From Mycobacterium sp. 852002-10029_SCH5224772 (GTDB lineage Bacteria; Actinomycetota; Actinomycetes; Mycobacteriales; Mycobacteriaceae): 64,000 bases of DNA. The notes beneath the pieces were generated by a model. That model did not search any database and was not told the origin of the DNA. It saw only the letters and a list, made by a program, of their open reading frames with translations. This document shows positions 43,709 through 52,731 of the stretch, in pieces (within the stretch, counting starts at the first letter, position 1; each line of letters starts with the position of its first letter). Location: contig NZ_LZHT01000009.1 of the NCBI RefSeq assembly GCF_001667315.1, positions 62,001 to 126,000 of the forward strand, given 5' to 3'. Both the position numbers and the translations under genes were made by a program.

Positions 43709-44488
43709 TCACATCACCGCTCCGCCGTTGACACCTAAGACCTGACCGGTGATGTACCTTGCTTCTTCCGAACACAAAAACCCCACCGCCGCGGCGATAT
43801 CGGCCCCGGTACCCAGGTAGCCCAACGGGATATTGCTGGCGATCTGCTCGTTGGAGGGCAGGTACCCGGCGGCCTGGCCCTGGTGCTGCATCGGGGTCTC
43901 GATGCCCGACGGCGGAATGTTGTTCACCGTGATCCCGTGCTGCGCGTACTCCCGGGCCAACGACTTGGTCAAGGTGATCACCCCACCTTTGGACGCCGCA
44001 TAGTGGGCGGCGAACGGCGAGCCACGCTGGGCGCTCGACGACGAGATCATCACGATCCTCCCCCAGTTCGCCGCCACCATGTCCGGCAGCGCTACCTGGC
44101 AGCAATGAAAGGTGCCGGTGAGATTGACGTCGATGATCCGCGACCAGGTTTCGGCGGTGATGTCCAAGAACGGCGAAAAGTCGAACATGCCCGCGCTGGT
44201 CACCAAAACCGTCACCGGGCCCAGCTCACTGCGCACCTTCGCGAAGGCCTGCTCCAGGGCGGACCGATCGGTGACGTCGGCGCCCACCCCGAGTGCGGTC
44301 ACACCCTCGGCGCGCAAGTCGTCGGTGACCCGTTGCGCCGCATGCTCATTGGCATCGAGGACGGCCACTTTCAGGCCGCGGCGGCCCAATTCGTGGCAGG
44401 TCGCCTCGCCCATGCCCGAGGCGCCACCGGTCACCACCGCCACCCTGGTCATCGAAGCCGCTCCACCGTCGACCGCCTTTTCGCTCAC
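43709..44488 (-). CDS. SDR family dehydrogenase in the Rieske operon
   Basis: 259 residues. VVTGGASGMGEATCHELG, VLDANEH, VTSAGMFDFSP, ISSSSAQRGSPFAAHYAASKG with Tyr and Lys, PPSGIETPM and C-terminal YITGQVLGVNGGAVM. A FabG-like enzyme that would oxidise the diol or alcohol formed by an oxygenase. GTG 44488 overlaps the reductase stop; ATG 44452 is a second possible start. Confidence 0.88.
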   Translation of the reverse strand: MSEKAVDGGAASMTRVAVVTGGASGMGEATCHELGRRGLKVAVLDANEHAAQRVTDDLRAEGVTALGVGADVTDRSALEQAFAKVRSELGPVTVLVTSAGMFDFSPFLDITAETWSRIIDVNLTGTFHCCQVALPDMVAANWGRIVMISSSSAQRGSPFAAHYAASKGGVITLTKSLAREYAQHGITVNNIPPSGIETPMQHQGQAAGYLPSNEQIASNIPLGYLGTGADIAAAVGFLCSEEARYITGQVLGVNGGAVM

Positions 44489-45579
44489 TCGTAGACCACC
44501 CGCACCGTGGGACTGGTGGGCATCGCCTGACACGTCAGCACCCAGCCTTCGTCGACCTCATCCTGATCGAGCGCATCGTTGTTGATCATCCGGGCGCTAC
44601 CCTGCGTCAGGCGCGCCATACACGTTCCACACGAGCCGAATTCACACGACGACGGCGCCCGCAGGCCCGCCATGCGGGCCGTCTGCAGCAACGTGTTGCC
44701 CGGATCGTACCGCGCGGTCGTCGTCGACCCGCCCAGCACGATGGTGACCTCATCGGTGACCACCTCGGTATCGGGTGGCGCCGCGGCCGCCACGTCGGTC
44801 ACGTCGAAGTGCTCAATGTGCAGGCGGTCGGCCGGCACGCCCGCCGCGCACAGGGCGGTTCGTACGGTGTCCATGAACTCATTGGGCCCGCAGACGTAAA
44901 AGTCGGCGCCGTCGGCGTCCTGGACGAACGCGGCGACGTCCGCCTGGGTGGCGAAGCCGCTTTGGTCGTCGAGATGGTGGTGCAGGACGAAACGGTCGGC
45001 GTGCTGCCGTTCCAGCGCCTCCAGGGACTCATCGAAGATCACCGCGTCACGGTTTCGGTTGGCGTAGAACAGTCGCGCGCTGCGCGTGCCGGACGTCAGC
45101 GCGGTACGTAACAGCGAGAACACCGGTGTGATGCCGCTTCCGCCGGCGAACGCGACCAGATGCCGGTCGGTGTCGTTCAGGACGAAACGGCCCTGCGGCG
45201 GCAGGGCGTACAGCTCGTCGCCGGGTGCGGCGGTGTCGTTGAGCCAGTTCGACACGGCGCCGTCGCGGTCGCGTTTGATCGTGATGCGCAGGTCTTCGCC
45301 GACCGCGGGCGAAGACGACATCGAATAGCAGCGTCGGTGCTCGCGTCCGTCGACGCTGACCAGCAACGTCAGAAACTGTCCCGCCTGGTAGTTGAACTGT
45401 TCCGCGCAGCCCTCAGGAATATCGAGAACGATCGACACTGCGTCACGGGTCTCGGAGACCACGCGCTTGATCCGAAGCGGCACAAAGCCATCCGGCAAAT
45501 CGGCCATGCCGACAGCGCCCGCACCCTTGCCGGTCACCGTTGCCGGACCGGCGTCCGTTGCCACGCGGTTTTCTCCCAT
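44485..45579 (-). CDS. oxygenase reductase: FAD/NAD and plant-type 2Fe-2S (KshB-like)
   Basis: 364 residues. FAD: RCYSMSSSP; NAD: FAGGSGITPVFSLLRTAL; C-terminal plant-type ferredoxin CEFGSCGTC plus a Cys in VLTCQAMP. The same FNR-ferredoxin order is used by KshB and HmpA-like reductases that feed Rieske oxygenases. Probably serves both Rieske proteins here. ATG 45579 lies seven bases after a -10 (TACTCT), so the message may be leaderless; GGAG directly touches the ATG. Confidence 0.9.
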   Translation of the reverse strand: MGENRVATDAGPATVTGKGAGAVGMADLPDGFVPLRIKRVVSETRDAVSIVLDIPEGCAEQFNYQAGQFLTLLVSVDGREHRRCYSMSSSPAVGEDLRITIKRDRDGAVSNWLNDTAAPGDELYALPPQGRFVLNDTDRHLVAFAGGSGITPVFSLLRTALTSGTRSARLFYANRNRDAVIFDESLEALERQHADRFVLHHHLDDQSGFATQADVAAFVQDADGADFYVCGPNEFMDTVRTALCAAGVPADRLHIEHFDVTDVAAAAPPDTEVVTDEVTIVLGGSTTTARYDPGNTLLQTARMAGLRAPSSCEFGSCGTCMARLTQGSARMINNDALDQDEVDEGWVLTCQAMPTSPTVRVVYE

Positions 45580-45586
45580 CTCCGCC

Positions 45587-45626
45587 AGAGTATCAACTAC
45601 TTGCGATTAGTCTCAAGTACTAGATA
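45587..45626 (-). promoter_or_regulatory. reductase-operon promoter with MarR operator
   Basis: On the minus strand -35 TTGAGA (45616-45611), 18 bp, -10 TACTCT (45592-45587). The spacer contains GCAAGTAGTTGATACT (45604-45589), exactly repeated at 49129-49144. Across the site TATCAACTACTTG and CAAGTACTAGATA (45591-45603 and 45614-45626) form an imperfect inverted repeat with a 10-bp centre. The nearest regulator is MarR at 45652, whose gene ends here. Confidence 0.65.
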
Positions 45627-45651
45627 TTGACCTGCCGCGGCGAAGGCGGTG

Positions 45652-46104
45652 TCAGCCGTCGACGTGGTCGTCGAACAACTCGTGGCCGGTGCCCTTTTCC
45701 ACAACCCGTCCCAGCAGTTCACGCAGGGTCCGTTGCTCTTGCTCGGTCAGCACCCCGAACACCTCCTGGTGCGCCGCGATCGCGTCACTGACAACCGTTT
45801 CAGCGACCTTGCGGCCGTCGCCGGTCAGGTAGGCCCGCAGGATGCGCGCGTGCTGCGGGTCTTGTTTTCTTTCCACGAGGCCGCGGCGTTCCAGGGCGGT
45901 GAGGGCGAGCTGAACGCCTTGCGGGCTGATCAGCAGGCGCCGGGCCAATTCGGCGCCGGACAACCCGGGTTCGTTGGTCAGCTGGCGCAGCACACCGATC
46001 TGGGCGGTGCTCACGCCGTACTCCCGCATCGCCTCGTTGATGGTGGTCAGCGAATAGTAGAAGGCCTGCTTGAGCAGCCACAGGATGTTATCGGTGAGTT
46101 CCAT
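45652..46104 (-). CDS. MarR family regulator
   Basis: 150 residues. Winged helix near residues 35-95: STAQIGVLRQLTNEPGLSGA, ELARRLLISPQGVQLALTAL, ERRGLVERKQDP, and the wing HARILRAYLT. MarR dimers bind short inverted repeats and are released by phenolic or other small ligands. It is the last gene of the Rieske-2 operon, ten bases after the amidohydrolase, and lies directly upstream of the reductase operon. It probably represses both operons and the ALDH gene. Confidence 0.88.
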   Translation of the reverse strand: MELTDNILWLLKQAFYYSLTTINEAMREYGVSTAQIGVLRQLTNEPGLSGAELARRLLISPQGVQLALTALERRGLVERKQDPQHARILRAYLTGDGRKVAETVVSDAIAAHQEVFGVLTEQEQRTLRELLGRVVEKGTGHELFDDHVDG

Positions 46105-46114
46105 ACCGCCTCCG

Positions 46115-47368
46115 TCAGGCCGCGGGGCTTTTGTAGATCTGCCCGTTCTTCATGACAAAGCGGACGTCAAGCGTCGCGGCGATGTCGTCGAAGGGGTTAC
46201 CCGGCACAGCGATGACGTCCGCGAGATAGCCGGGCGCCAGCCTGCCCAACTCGTCGTCGGCGTCGATCAGCTCGGCGGCCACCACCGTGGCCGCCCGGAT
46301 TGCCTGCGCGGGCGTCATTCCCCGTTCCACCAGCGCGCCCAGTTCCTCGGCGTTTCGGCCGTGCGGGATGGCTGGCGCGTCGGTACCGCACGCGATCCGC
46401 ACACCCGCGTCAATCGCCTTGGGCAGCATGGACTTTGCGCGTGGGAACACCTCGAGCGCCTTCTTGCGGAGCTCCGGTGCGATGCGGTCGATGGCCATCG
46501 CGTCGGTCAAGTACGTGGTCGAGACCAAGAAGGTGCCGTGGTCGACCATCATCTGAATAGTCTCGTCGCTGGCCAAGAAGCCGTGTTCGATGCAGTCGAT
46601 CCCGGCGCGGATGCAGGCCTGTATCGCGGTGTCACCGACGGCGTGTGCGGCCACGCGGACGCCGGCCCGGTGGGCTTCGTCGGCGATCGCGGCGAACTCG
46701 GCATCGGAGTACTGCTGCGCGCCGGGCGCGGTGCTGTGCGACATCACTCCGCCTGAGGCGGACACCTTGATCAGCTTGGCGCCGTGCCGGATTTGGTAGC
46801 GCACGCAGGCGATCACGTCGGGCACACCATTGGCGATGCCTTCGGCCACCGACAGCGGCATCACCCCGGGGGCCAACCGCTGGAAGACCGTTGGGTCCAG
46901 GTGCCCGCCGTATGGGGTGACGGCATGGCCGGCGGGATAGATGCGCGGCCCGATGTGCCAACCCTGATCGATGGCGCGCTGCAGCGCCACGTCGAGCAGA
47001 TACCCCCCGGTCTTGACCATCAGCCCGAGGTTGCGCACCGTGGTGAACCCGGCGTCCAGCGTGGTGCGCGCGTTGACCGCGCCGCGCAACGTGCGGTAGG
47101 CGGGATCGTCCTGCACGCCGTGCATGGGCGACGGCAGACCCTCTGGGCCGCCGGGCCCGCCGATGAGCAGATTGAGTTCCATGTCCATCAGACCCGGCAG
47201 CAGCGTCACGTCGCCGAGGTCGACGATGGTTGCCGAATCCGGTAGTGGCCCTTCGGGATTGATCGCGGTGATGCGTTCGCCGTCGACCACGATCACCGCC
47301 GGCGCGTGGATTTGGCCGGTCACGACGTCGGCCCACCGCGCCGCCCGCAGGACGGTCACTTCGGTCAC
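46115..47368 (-). CDS. amidohydrolase-superfamily protein with altered metal site
   Basis: 417 residues. A TIM-barrel amidohydrolase of the Xaa-Pro dipeptidase/imidazolonepropionase group: GAKLIKVSASGGVMS (bridging Lys), AHAVGD, IEHGF and CGTDAPAIPHG (Asp) are present. The first strand reads LLPGLMDMELNLLIGG where the family normally has DxHxH; both His are replaced (E and N). The alpha metal cannot bind as usual, so a single-metal enzyme or a binding protein is likely. GTG 47368 overlaps the preceding stop. Position suggests hydrolysis of an amide, ester or lactone in the pathway. Confidence 0.82.
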   Translation of the reverse strand: MTEVTVLRAARWADVVTGQIHAPAVIVVDGERITAINPEGPLPDSATIVDLGDVTLLPGLMDMELNLLIGGPGGPEGLPSPMHGVQDDPAYRTLRGAVNARTTLDAGFTTVRNLGLMVKTGGYLLDVALQRAIDQGWHIGPRIYPAGHAVTPYGGHLDPTVFQRLAPGVMPLSVAEGIANGVPDVIACVRYQIRHGAKLIKVSASGGVMSHSTAPGAQQYSDAEFAAIADEAHRAGVRVAAHAVGDTAIQACIRAGIDCIEHGFLASDETIQMMVDHGTFLVSTTYLTDAMAIDRIAPELRKKALEVFPRAKSMLPKAIDAGVRIACGTDAPAIPHGRNAEELGALVERGMTPAQAIRAATVVAAELIDADDELGRLAPGYLADVIAVPGNPFDDIAATLDVRFVMKNGQIYKSPAA

Positions 47369-47703
47369 GGAACCGGCTCGGACACGCAGTCCAGGGTCGA
47401 AGCGCCCGAGTCGGGGACGCGGGGCTGTTTCCAGCACTCCACCGGGAACGACACCATGATCATGGAATAGAGGAGAAGCATCAGGTTTTGAACGTCGTCG
47501 GGCAGGTCGTCGAGAGAGAACTTGTCGCAGAACGACAGCGCTTCTTCGGCCCGCGGCGTGATCGCGTCGTAGAAGGCCTTCATGTCGACCATGGAACTGG
47601 CCAGCCTCTTGGCGTAGCGCTCGGGCTCGCTGGGCAGGCACCAGTCGGTGAACGGTTCGAGGTCGGCGAACTCGGCAGGCAGCATCGTGGGCATCGCGTT
47701 CAC
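47365..47703 (-). CDS. 112-residue Rieske-associated protein, copy 2
   Basis: Paralogue of 42098-42436, with WCLPSEPER, FYDAITPRAEEALSFCDKF, LPDDVQNLMLLLYSMIMV and terminal EPVP. GTG 47703 overlaps the Rieske-2 stop; its own stop overlaps the amidohydrolase GTG. Strongly helical; several Met/Leu and Cys residues are conserved between copies. No function known; its repeated placement after a Rieske gene is the only evidence of role. Confidence 0.75.
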   Translation of the reverse strand: MNAMPTMLPAEFADLEPFTDWCLPSEPERYAKRLASSMVDMKAFYDAITPRAEEALSFCDKFSLDDLPDDVQNLMLLLYSMIMVSFPVECWKQPRVPDSGASTLDCVSEPVP

Positions 47704-48977
47704 ACCCCCGCCTCAGACAGCTTGGTTGTCCGGCGATAGTCGTCGATCCAGGCCGCGGTCTGTTTGTGGAGGTGCCGGATCAGGATCTCCTGGTCGCAGA
47801 GCAAGAACTCGTCGATCACCTTGGATTCGATCATGCTCTGGGTCGCCTCCAGCGTGTTGGCGTCCTGCAGCCCGTATTCCTTGAACGACACCGCCGCCAG
47901 TTCCTGGGCCACCCGCTCGCGGGGTGAGCGCGGCGCCGGGAAGTACAGCGTGCCCTCGAAGACGTGGCTGTTGTACGACGTCGGCCAGTAGTGGTAGGTC
48001 AGATACCAGCCCTGGCCCCAGAACAGGATGACGAAGTTGGGGAACAGCTGGAACGAATCCAGCCCCCACGGATCGCATTTCGCGGGGTTGAGCCCGGCGG
48101 GCATCGGGCCCAGGTCGGGCTTGTCCCACGGCCCGAACAGTCCGCTCTGGCAGATGTCCTCCATCGGTTTGCGCATCTCGTCTGCCATCTCCCAGGCCCG
48201 TACCCCCGACGTGCTGACCAGCCGGTGTGGCCCGTCCAGCCGGTAGTGCGGGGCTTCAAAACCCGCCTCCGCCGCGGCCTTTGAGTACGCGGTCGGTGAC
48301 TGGTTCGCGTGCAACACGGGCGCGTGATAGAACTCCTGGAACGCGTCCAGGTAGAGCTTCCAGTTCGCCTTGACTTCCGAGCGGTAGCACCAGCGCGAGA
48401 CCATCTTGTCGAAGGGAAAGCCTTCCAGCCCGGTGATCATGGGGCCGAGGAACTCTCGCAGCGACTGTTCGGGCTTCTTGGCGAAGTTGACGAAGATGAA
48501 ACCTTCCCACACGTCGCAGTGCACCGGCACCAGCCCGTAGCGGCTCTTGTCGAGGTCGAAGAACTCCTCCTCCTGCTGCACGAAGGTGAGGTTGCCGTCC
48601 AGGTCGTAGCGCCAGCCGTGGTATTTGCAGGTGAACTGCCGGCACACTCCGCTCGTTTCTTCCTGCGGCATGTCGTTCCACACCAACTTGTTGCCCCGAT
48701 GCCGGCACACGTTGTGGTACGCCTTGATGTCGCCAGATGTCGTGCGGACCAGGATGATTGAGGTGTTGACGACCTTCAGCTCCCGGGTGAGGTAACTACC
48801 TTTGCGTGGAAGCTGTTCAACGCGACCGACATTGAGCCAGGCCCGCTTGAAGATGGCGTCGCGTTCCAACTCATAGATCTCGGGACTGGTCGAGTCCTCG
48901 TAGGACACCGGCTCGGTGCCCAATTCGGGGTAATGCTGAGTCCAGCTGCCCTCCGGCGGTTTGGGAAATCGGGCCAT
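47700..48977 (-). CDS. Rieske non-heme iron oxygenase, alpha subunit 2
   Basis: 425 residues. CRHRGNKLVW and CKYHGWRYDLDG bind the 2Fe-2S cluster; LDAFQEFYHAPVLH binds iron. Shares the N-terminal EGSWT-HYPELGT and many loops with subunit 1, so the pair arose by duplication and later diverged. It lacks its own reductase and beta subunit. ATG 48977 with AAGGAG upstream. First gene of an operon with the helper, amidohydrolase and MarR. Confidence 0.9.
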   Translation of the reverse strand: MARFPKPPEGSWTQHYPELGTEPVSYEDSTSPEIYELERDAIFKRAWLNVGRVEQLPRKGSYLTRELKVVNTSIILVRTTSGDIKAYHNVCRHRGNKLVWNDMPQEETSGVCRQFTCKYHGWRYDLDGNLTFVQQEEEFFDLDKSRYGLVPVHCDVWEGFIFVNFAKKPEQSLREFLGPMITGLEGFPFDKMVSRWCYRSEVKANWKLYLDAFQEFYHAPVLHANQSPTAYSKAAAEAGFEAPHYRLDGPHRLVSTSGVRAWEMADEMRKPMEDICQSGLFGPWDKPDLGPMPAGLNPAKCDPWGLDSFQLFPNFVILFWGQGWYLTYHYWPTSYNSHVFEGTLYFPAPRSPRERVAQELAAVSFKEYGLQDANTLEATQSMIESKVIDEFLLCDQEILIRHLHKQTAAWIDDYRRTTKLSEAGV

Positions 48978-49120
48978 GATCGCTCCTTAAGCAGTCCAAT
49001 CTCGGAAAACCTTCGGCGTCCAGCCGCTCACTGCAGCATTGCCTGCGCGAAACAACCACCTGCGCACCGGTTTCACCGATCCCTGAGAGCTCCGTCAGGG
49101 CCGACGGTATATCCTCGACC

Positions 49121-49144
49121 CATCAATAGCAAGTAGTTGATACT
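49121..49144 (+). promoter_or_regulatory. ALDH promoter operator, second copy of the MarR site
   Basis: ATCAA-N10-TTGAT (49122-49141) contains GCAAGTAGTTGATACT (49129-49144), identical to the reductase site; TACTGG at 49141 is a weak -10. It lies in the divergent promoter of Rieske 2 and ALDH. A 6-bp dyad (CCCTGA at 49081, TCAGGG at 49095) is also present upstream. Confidence 0.6.
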
Positions 49145-49161
49145 GGCCTCGGGAGGCGCAG

Positions 49162-50607
49162 ATGGACCACAACCCCGCAGTGCAAACCGCCGGAAGCGAG
49201 GGGGTACGGCCGCGGGCCGGCGTCCTGCACGTCATCTCGCCGCACACCGAGGAACCCATCGCCGAGGTCGCTGCGGCGGGATCCGACGACGTCGACGCGG
49301 CGGTGGCCGCGGCGCGGGCAGCCTTCGAACGCTGGGGTCGCAGCGAGCCGGCAGAACGGATCGCCGCGGTCCGCCGCCTGGCCGACATCTACGACCGACG
49401 CCGCGCCGAGATGGCCACCACCATCACGGCCGAGATCGGCGCCCCGATCAGCTTCGCCCAGCGCGCCCAGGTGGGCCTGCCGGCATTCATGATGCGCGCG
49501 TTCTGCGATCTGGCCGAAAGGCACGCGTGGCAGGAGACCAGGCCCGGGTTCTTCGGGAGCGACGTGCACGTCCGCAAGGAACCCGTCGGCGTCGTCGCGG
49601 CGATCGTGCCCTGGAACATGCCCCAGTTCCTCATCGTCACCAAACTCGTGCCCGCGCTGTTGGCCGGCTGCACGGTGGTGCTCAAGCCCGCACCCGAAAG
49701 CCCGTTGGACGCACTGCTTTTAGGTGAGATGATCACCGAGGCCGGCCTGCCGCCCGGCGTGGTCAACGTGCTCCCGGGCGACGGTGCGCTGGGCGCCTAC
49801 CTTGTCGCCCACCGTGGCGTGGACAAAGTGTCATTCACCGGTTCCACCGCGGCCGGGCGCGCCGTGGCCACATCCTGCGCGGCCAACCTCACCAAGGTCA
49901 GCCTGGAACTCGGCGGCAAGTCCGCCGCGCTGGTGCTCGACGACGCGTCGCCGGCCAAGGTGGCCGCCGGGGTGCGATCGGCGAGCCTGTCCAACAGCGG
50001 CCAGATCTGCAATGCGCTGACCCGCGTGCTGGTGCCCCAAGGGCGCCACGACGAATACGTCGACGCGCTCGCGGCCGAAATGATCGGCCTTCGCGTCGGC
50101 GATCCCAGCGATCCCGACACCCAGCTCGGCCCGTTGGTGTCCCGGCGCCAACAGCAGCGCGTTCGCGACTACATCCGGATCGGTCAGGACGAAGGGGCGC
50201 GCGTCGTCGTCGGCGGCACCGACATGCCCGACGGGCTCGACCGCGGCTGGTATGTCCGGCCCACGCTGTTCGCGGCGGCCGACAACACCATGCGCATCGC
50301 GCGGGAAGAGATTTTTGGGCCAGTGATCACCGTCATCCCCTACCGCGATGACGAGCAGGCGCTGGCGATCGCCAACGATTCCGACTACGGCCTGGCCGGG
50401 TCGGTGTGGAGCAACGACACCGACCGCGCGCTGGCGCTGGCCACCCGCATCCACACCGGCACCGTCGGCGTCAACCAGGGTTACACCATGGATCCCTTCG
50501 CGCCCTTCGGCGGCGTCAAGGCCAGCGGGTACGGCCGCGAACTGGGGCCCGAAGGACTCGACAGCTACCTCGACACGAAATCGATAGCGATCGCGCCGGG
50601 CGCCTAA
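49162..50607 (+). CDS. NAD(P)-dependent aldehyde dehydrogenase
   Basis: 481 residues. VAAIVPWNMPQFLI, FTGSTAAGRAV (cofactor), SLELGGKS with the general-base Glu, and NSGQICNALTRV with the catalytic Cys near residue 288; EEIFGPVITV and PFGGVKASGYGRE follow. It oxidises aldehydes to acids, an expected step after oxygenase and dehydrogenase action. GGGAGG precedes ATG 49162. Divergent from Rieske 2 with a shared operator. Confidence 0.93.
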   Translation: MDHNPAVQTAGSEGVRPRAGVLHVISPHTEEPIAEVAAAGSDDVDAAVAAARAAFERWGRSEPAERIAAVRRLADIYDRRRAEMATTITAEIGAPISFAQRAQVGLPAFMMRAFCDLAERHAWQETRPGFFGSDVHVRKEPVGVVAAIVPWNMPQFLIVTKLVPALLAGCTVVLKPAPESPLDALLLGEMITEAGLPPGVVNVLPGDGALGAYLVAHRGVDKVSFTGSTAAGRAVATSCAANLTKVSLELGGKSAALVLDDASPAKVAAGVRSASLSNSGQICNALTRVLVPQGRHDEYVDALAAEMIGLRVGDPSDPDTQLGPLVSRRQQQRVRDYIRIGQDEGARVVVGGTDMPDGLDRGWYVRPTLFAAADNTMRIAREEIFGPVITVIPYRDDEQALAIANDSDYGLAGSVWSNDTDRALALATRIHTGTVGVNQGYTMDPFAPFGGVKASGYGRELGPEGLDSYLDTKSIAIAPGA

Positions 50608-50660
50608 ATCCGTTGCCGCCCTTGGCGGTTGGCCGAGTTCTCTTGCGTGGTCATGCCGCT

Positions 50661-50885
50661 TTAGGCGTATCTGCGAACTACGTCGTCCTCGCCGAACGTG
50701 CTGGTGCGCTGCTGGCCGTTGTCGTCGCGGCTGAAGAATGTCCACTGCCGCGGACCGCTCTGCGGACCGCTGATCATCTTGACGGTAAGGCGCAATTCGG
50801 TGGGCCGCCGCGTGCCGATGACGTCGCCGACCCGGATCTGCGACGGGTGAATCTGGGGTGCGTCGCACCAATTCTGTGTGGACAT
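50661..50885 (-). CDS. small hypothetical protein, 74 residues
   Basis: MSTQNWCDAPQIHPSQIRVG continues with GDVIGTRRPTELRLTVKMIS and a Trp-containing beta segment RQWTFFSRDDNGQQRTST. Beta-rich; one Cys. ATG 50885 is nine bases after GGGAGG; an ATG at 50894 touches that site and is less likely. Convergent with ALDH. No family recognised. Confidence 0.6.
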   Translation of the reverse strand: MSTQNWCDAPQIHPSQIRVGDVIGTRRPTELRLTVKMISGPQSGPRQWTFFSRDDNGQQRTSTFGEDDVVRRYA

Positions 50886-51096
50886 GGCGCCCATCCTCCC
50901 GTTGTTGACACCAGCCTATCCGCAGTTGCGCTTTTGTCGCGGGCGGATCGGCCAGCGGCGCCCCCGCCGTCACCCGGGCGGGCGGCGCGCCTTCCCGGGG
51001 CGCGCACGTGGCCGGTCGTAACATGGCCGGGTCACCTCATACGTCCCGAGATGGCCAAAACGGGCCCATGGCCTGGTCTGACACATGGGAGCTGAC

Positions 51097-52731
51097 GTGA
51101 GCAGATTCGTTGATTCGATGCTCAGCGCCGCGGAATCGAGCACGCATGGCCTGGTGACCGGAGACCCCGGTTCGCCAATCCGGTCAACCTGGGGTGAGGT
51201 TCATCAGAGGGCCCGTCGGGTAGCTGGTGGATTGGCCGCGTTGCGGGTCGGCCCGGGTGATCGGGTCGGCGTGCTGGCCGGCGCGCCGGTGGAAGTCGCG
51301 CCCATCGCGCAGGGGGTGTGGCTGCGCGGCGCGTGTTTGACGATGCTGCATCAGCCGACGCCGCGCACCGATCTGCAGGCTTGGGTGCACGACACGTTGG
51401 CGGTCATCGCCATGATCGAGGCGACCGTCGTGGTCGTGTCGGAGCCATTCACGGTCGCCGTGGACGTGTTGCGCGAGCATGGCGTCACGGTGGTGACAAT
51501 GGCCGAGTTATCGAGCGCCGCACCGACCGACGTCGTCGACAGCGATGAGAGCGATCTGGCGCTTCTGCAGTTGACCTCGGGCTCGACGGATTGTCCGAAA
51601 GCGGTGACGATCACCCATGCCAACCTGATCGCCAACGCCGAGGCGATGTTCGTCGGCGCCCGCTACGACCTGGATACCGATGTGATCGTGAGCTGGCTGC
51701 CGCTGTTCCACGACATGGGCATGACCGGATTTTTAACGGTGCCAATGCTATTCGGTGCCGAGTTGGTCAAGATCACCCCACTCGACTTCTTGTCCGATAT
51801 TTTGTTGTGGCCCAAGTTGATCGATAAATACCGGGCGACCATGACGGCCGCACCGAATTTTGCCTACGCGTTGCTGGCCAAGCGGTTACGCCGGCATGCG
51901 AAGCCCGGCGATTTCGATCTGTCGTCGTTGCGGTGGGCGTTATCGGGCTCCGAACAGGTCGAACCGGCCGATGTGGAGGAATTATGTGCGGCCGGGGCGC
52001 CGTTCGGGCTGCGTCCCGAAGCGATCTTGCCCGCCTACGGAATGGCCGAAACAACTGTGGCAGTGTCGTTTTCGGAGTGCGGCCGCGGACTGGTCGTCGA
52101 TGAGGTGGACGGCGACATGCTGGCGCTGCTGCGCCGCGCGGTTCCCGCCACCACGGGCCGCACCCGCCGACTTGCATCGCTGGGGCCGTTGCTCAACGGT
52201 ATGCAGGCCCGCGTCGTCGATGAGGACGGGGCCCTCCAGCCGACCCGAGGTGTGGGAGTCATCGAGTTGCGGGGGGATCCGGTCACATCCGGATATGTCA
52301 CGACGGCCGGTTTTGTCGCCGCCCAAGACGATCAGGGCTGGCTGAACACCGGCGATCTGGGTTACCTCACCGAGCGGGGCGACGTGGTGGTCTGCGGCCG
52401 GGCCAAAGACGTCATCATCATGGCCGGACGCAACATCTACCCCAGTGACGTCGAACGCGCTGCCGGACGGGTCGCCGGAGTGCGCGCGGGATGTGTGGCG
52501 GCCGTGCGTCTCGACGCCGGCCGTTCGCGGGAATCGTTCGCCGTTGCGGTGGAGTCGAACAACGTCGATGACCCCGCGCAGGTGCGGCGCATCAAGCATG
52601 AGGTTGCCCACGAAGTCGTCGCCGAAGTCGCAGCGCGGCCACGCAATGTGGTGGTGCTGGCCCCCGGGGCGATTCCCAAGACCCCGTCGGGCAAGCTGCG
52701 TCGCGGTTATGCGCTGTCCCTGGTCACCTGA
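51097..52731 (+). CDS. fatty-acyl-AMP ligase-like FadD (adenylate-forming enzyme)
   Basis: 544 residues. Adenylation motifs are [19 protein letters not shown] (A3), [15 protein letters not shown] (A5), [10 protein letters not shown] (A7) and [10 protein letters not shown]; the C-terminal subdomain ends [10 protein letters not shown] with the catalytic Lys. The layout fits FAAL enzymes, which charge fatty acids as acyl-AMP for PKS/NRPS partners; whether the FAAL insertion loop is present was not established. GTG 51097 has GGGAG upstream; ATG 51085 would add four residues. No PKS is adjacent. Confidence 0.85.
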   Translation: MSRFVDSMLSAAESSTHGLVTGDPGSPIRSTWGEVHQRARRVAGGLAALRVGPGDRVGVLAGAPVEVAPIAQGVWLRGACLTMLHQPTPRTDLQAWVHDTLAVIAMIEATVVVVSEPFTVAVDVLREHGVTVVTMAELSSAAPTDVVDSDESDLALLQLTSGSTDCPKAVTITHANLIANAEAMFVGARYDLDTDVIVSWLPLFHDMGMTGFLTVPMLFGAELVKITPLDFLSDILLWPKLIDKYRATMTAAPNFAYALLAKRLRRHAKPGDFDLSSLRWALSGSEQVEPADVEELCAAGAPFGLRPEAILPAYGMAETTVAVSFSECGRGLVVDEVDGDMLALLRRAVPATTGRTRRLASLGPLLNGMQARVVDEDGALQPTRGVGVIELRGDPVTSGYVTTAGFVAAQDDQGWLNTGDLGYLTERGDVVVCGRAKDVIIMAGRNIYPSDVERAAGRVAGVRAGCVAAVRLDAGRSRESFAVAVESNNVDDPAQVRRIKHEVAHEVVAEVAARPRNVVVLAPGAIPKTPSGKLRRGYALSLVT

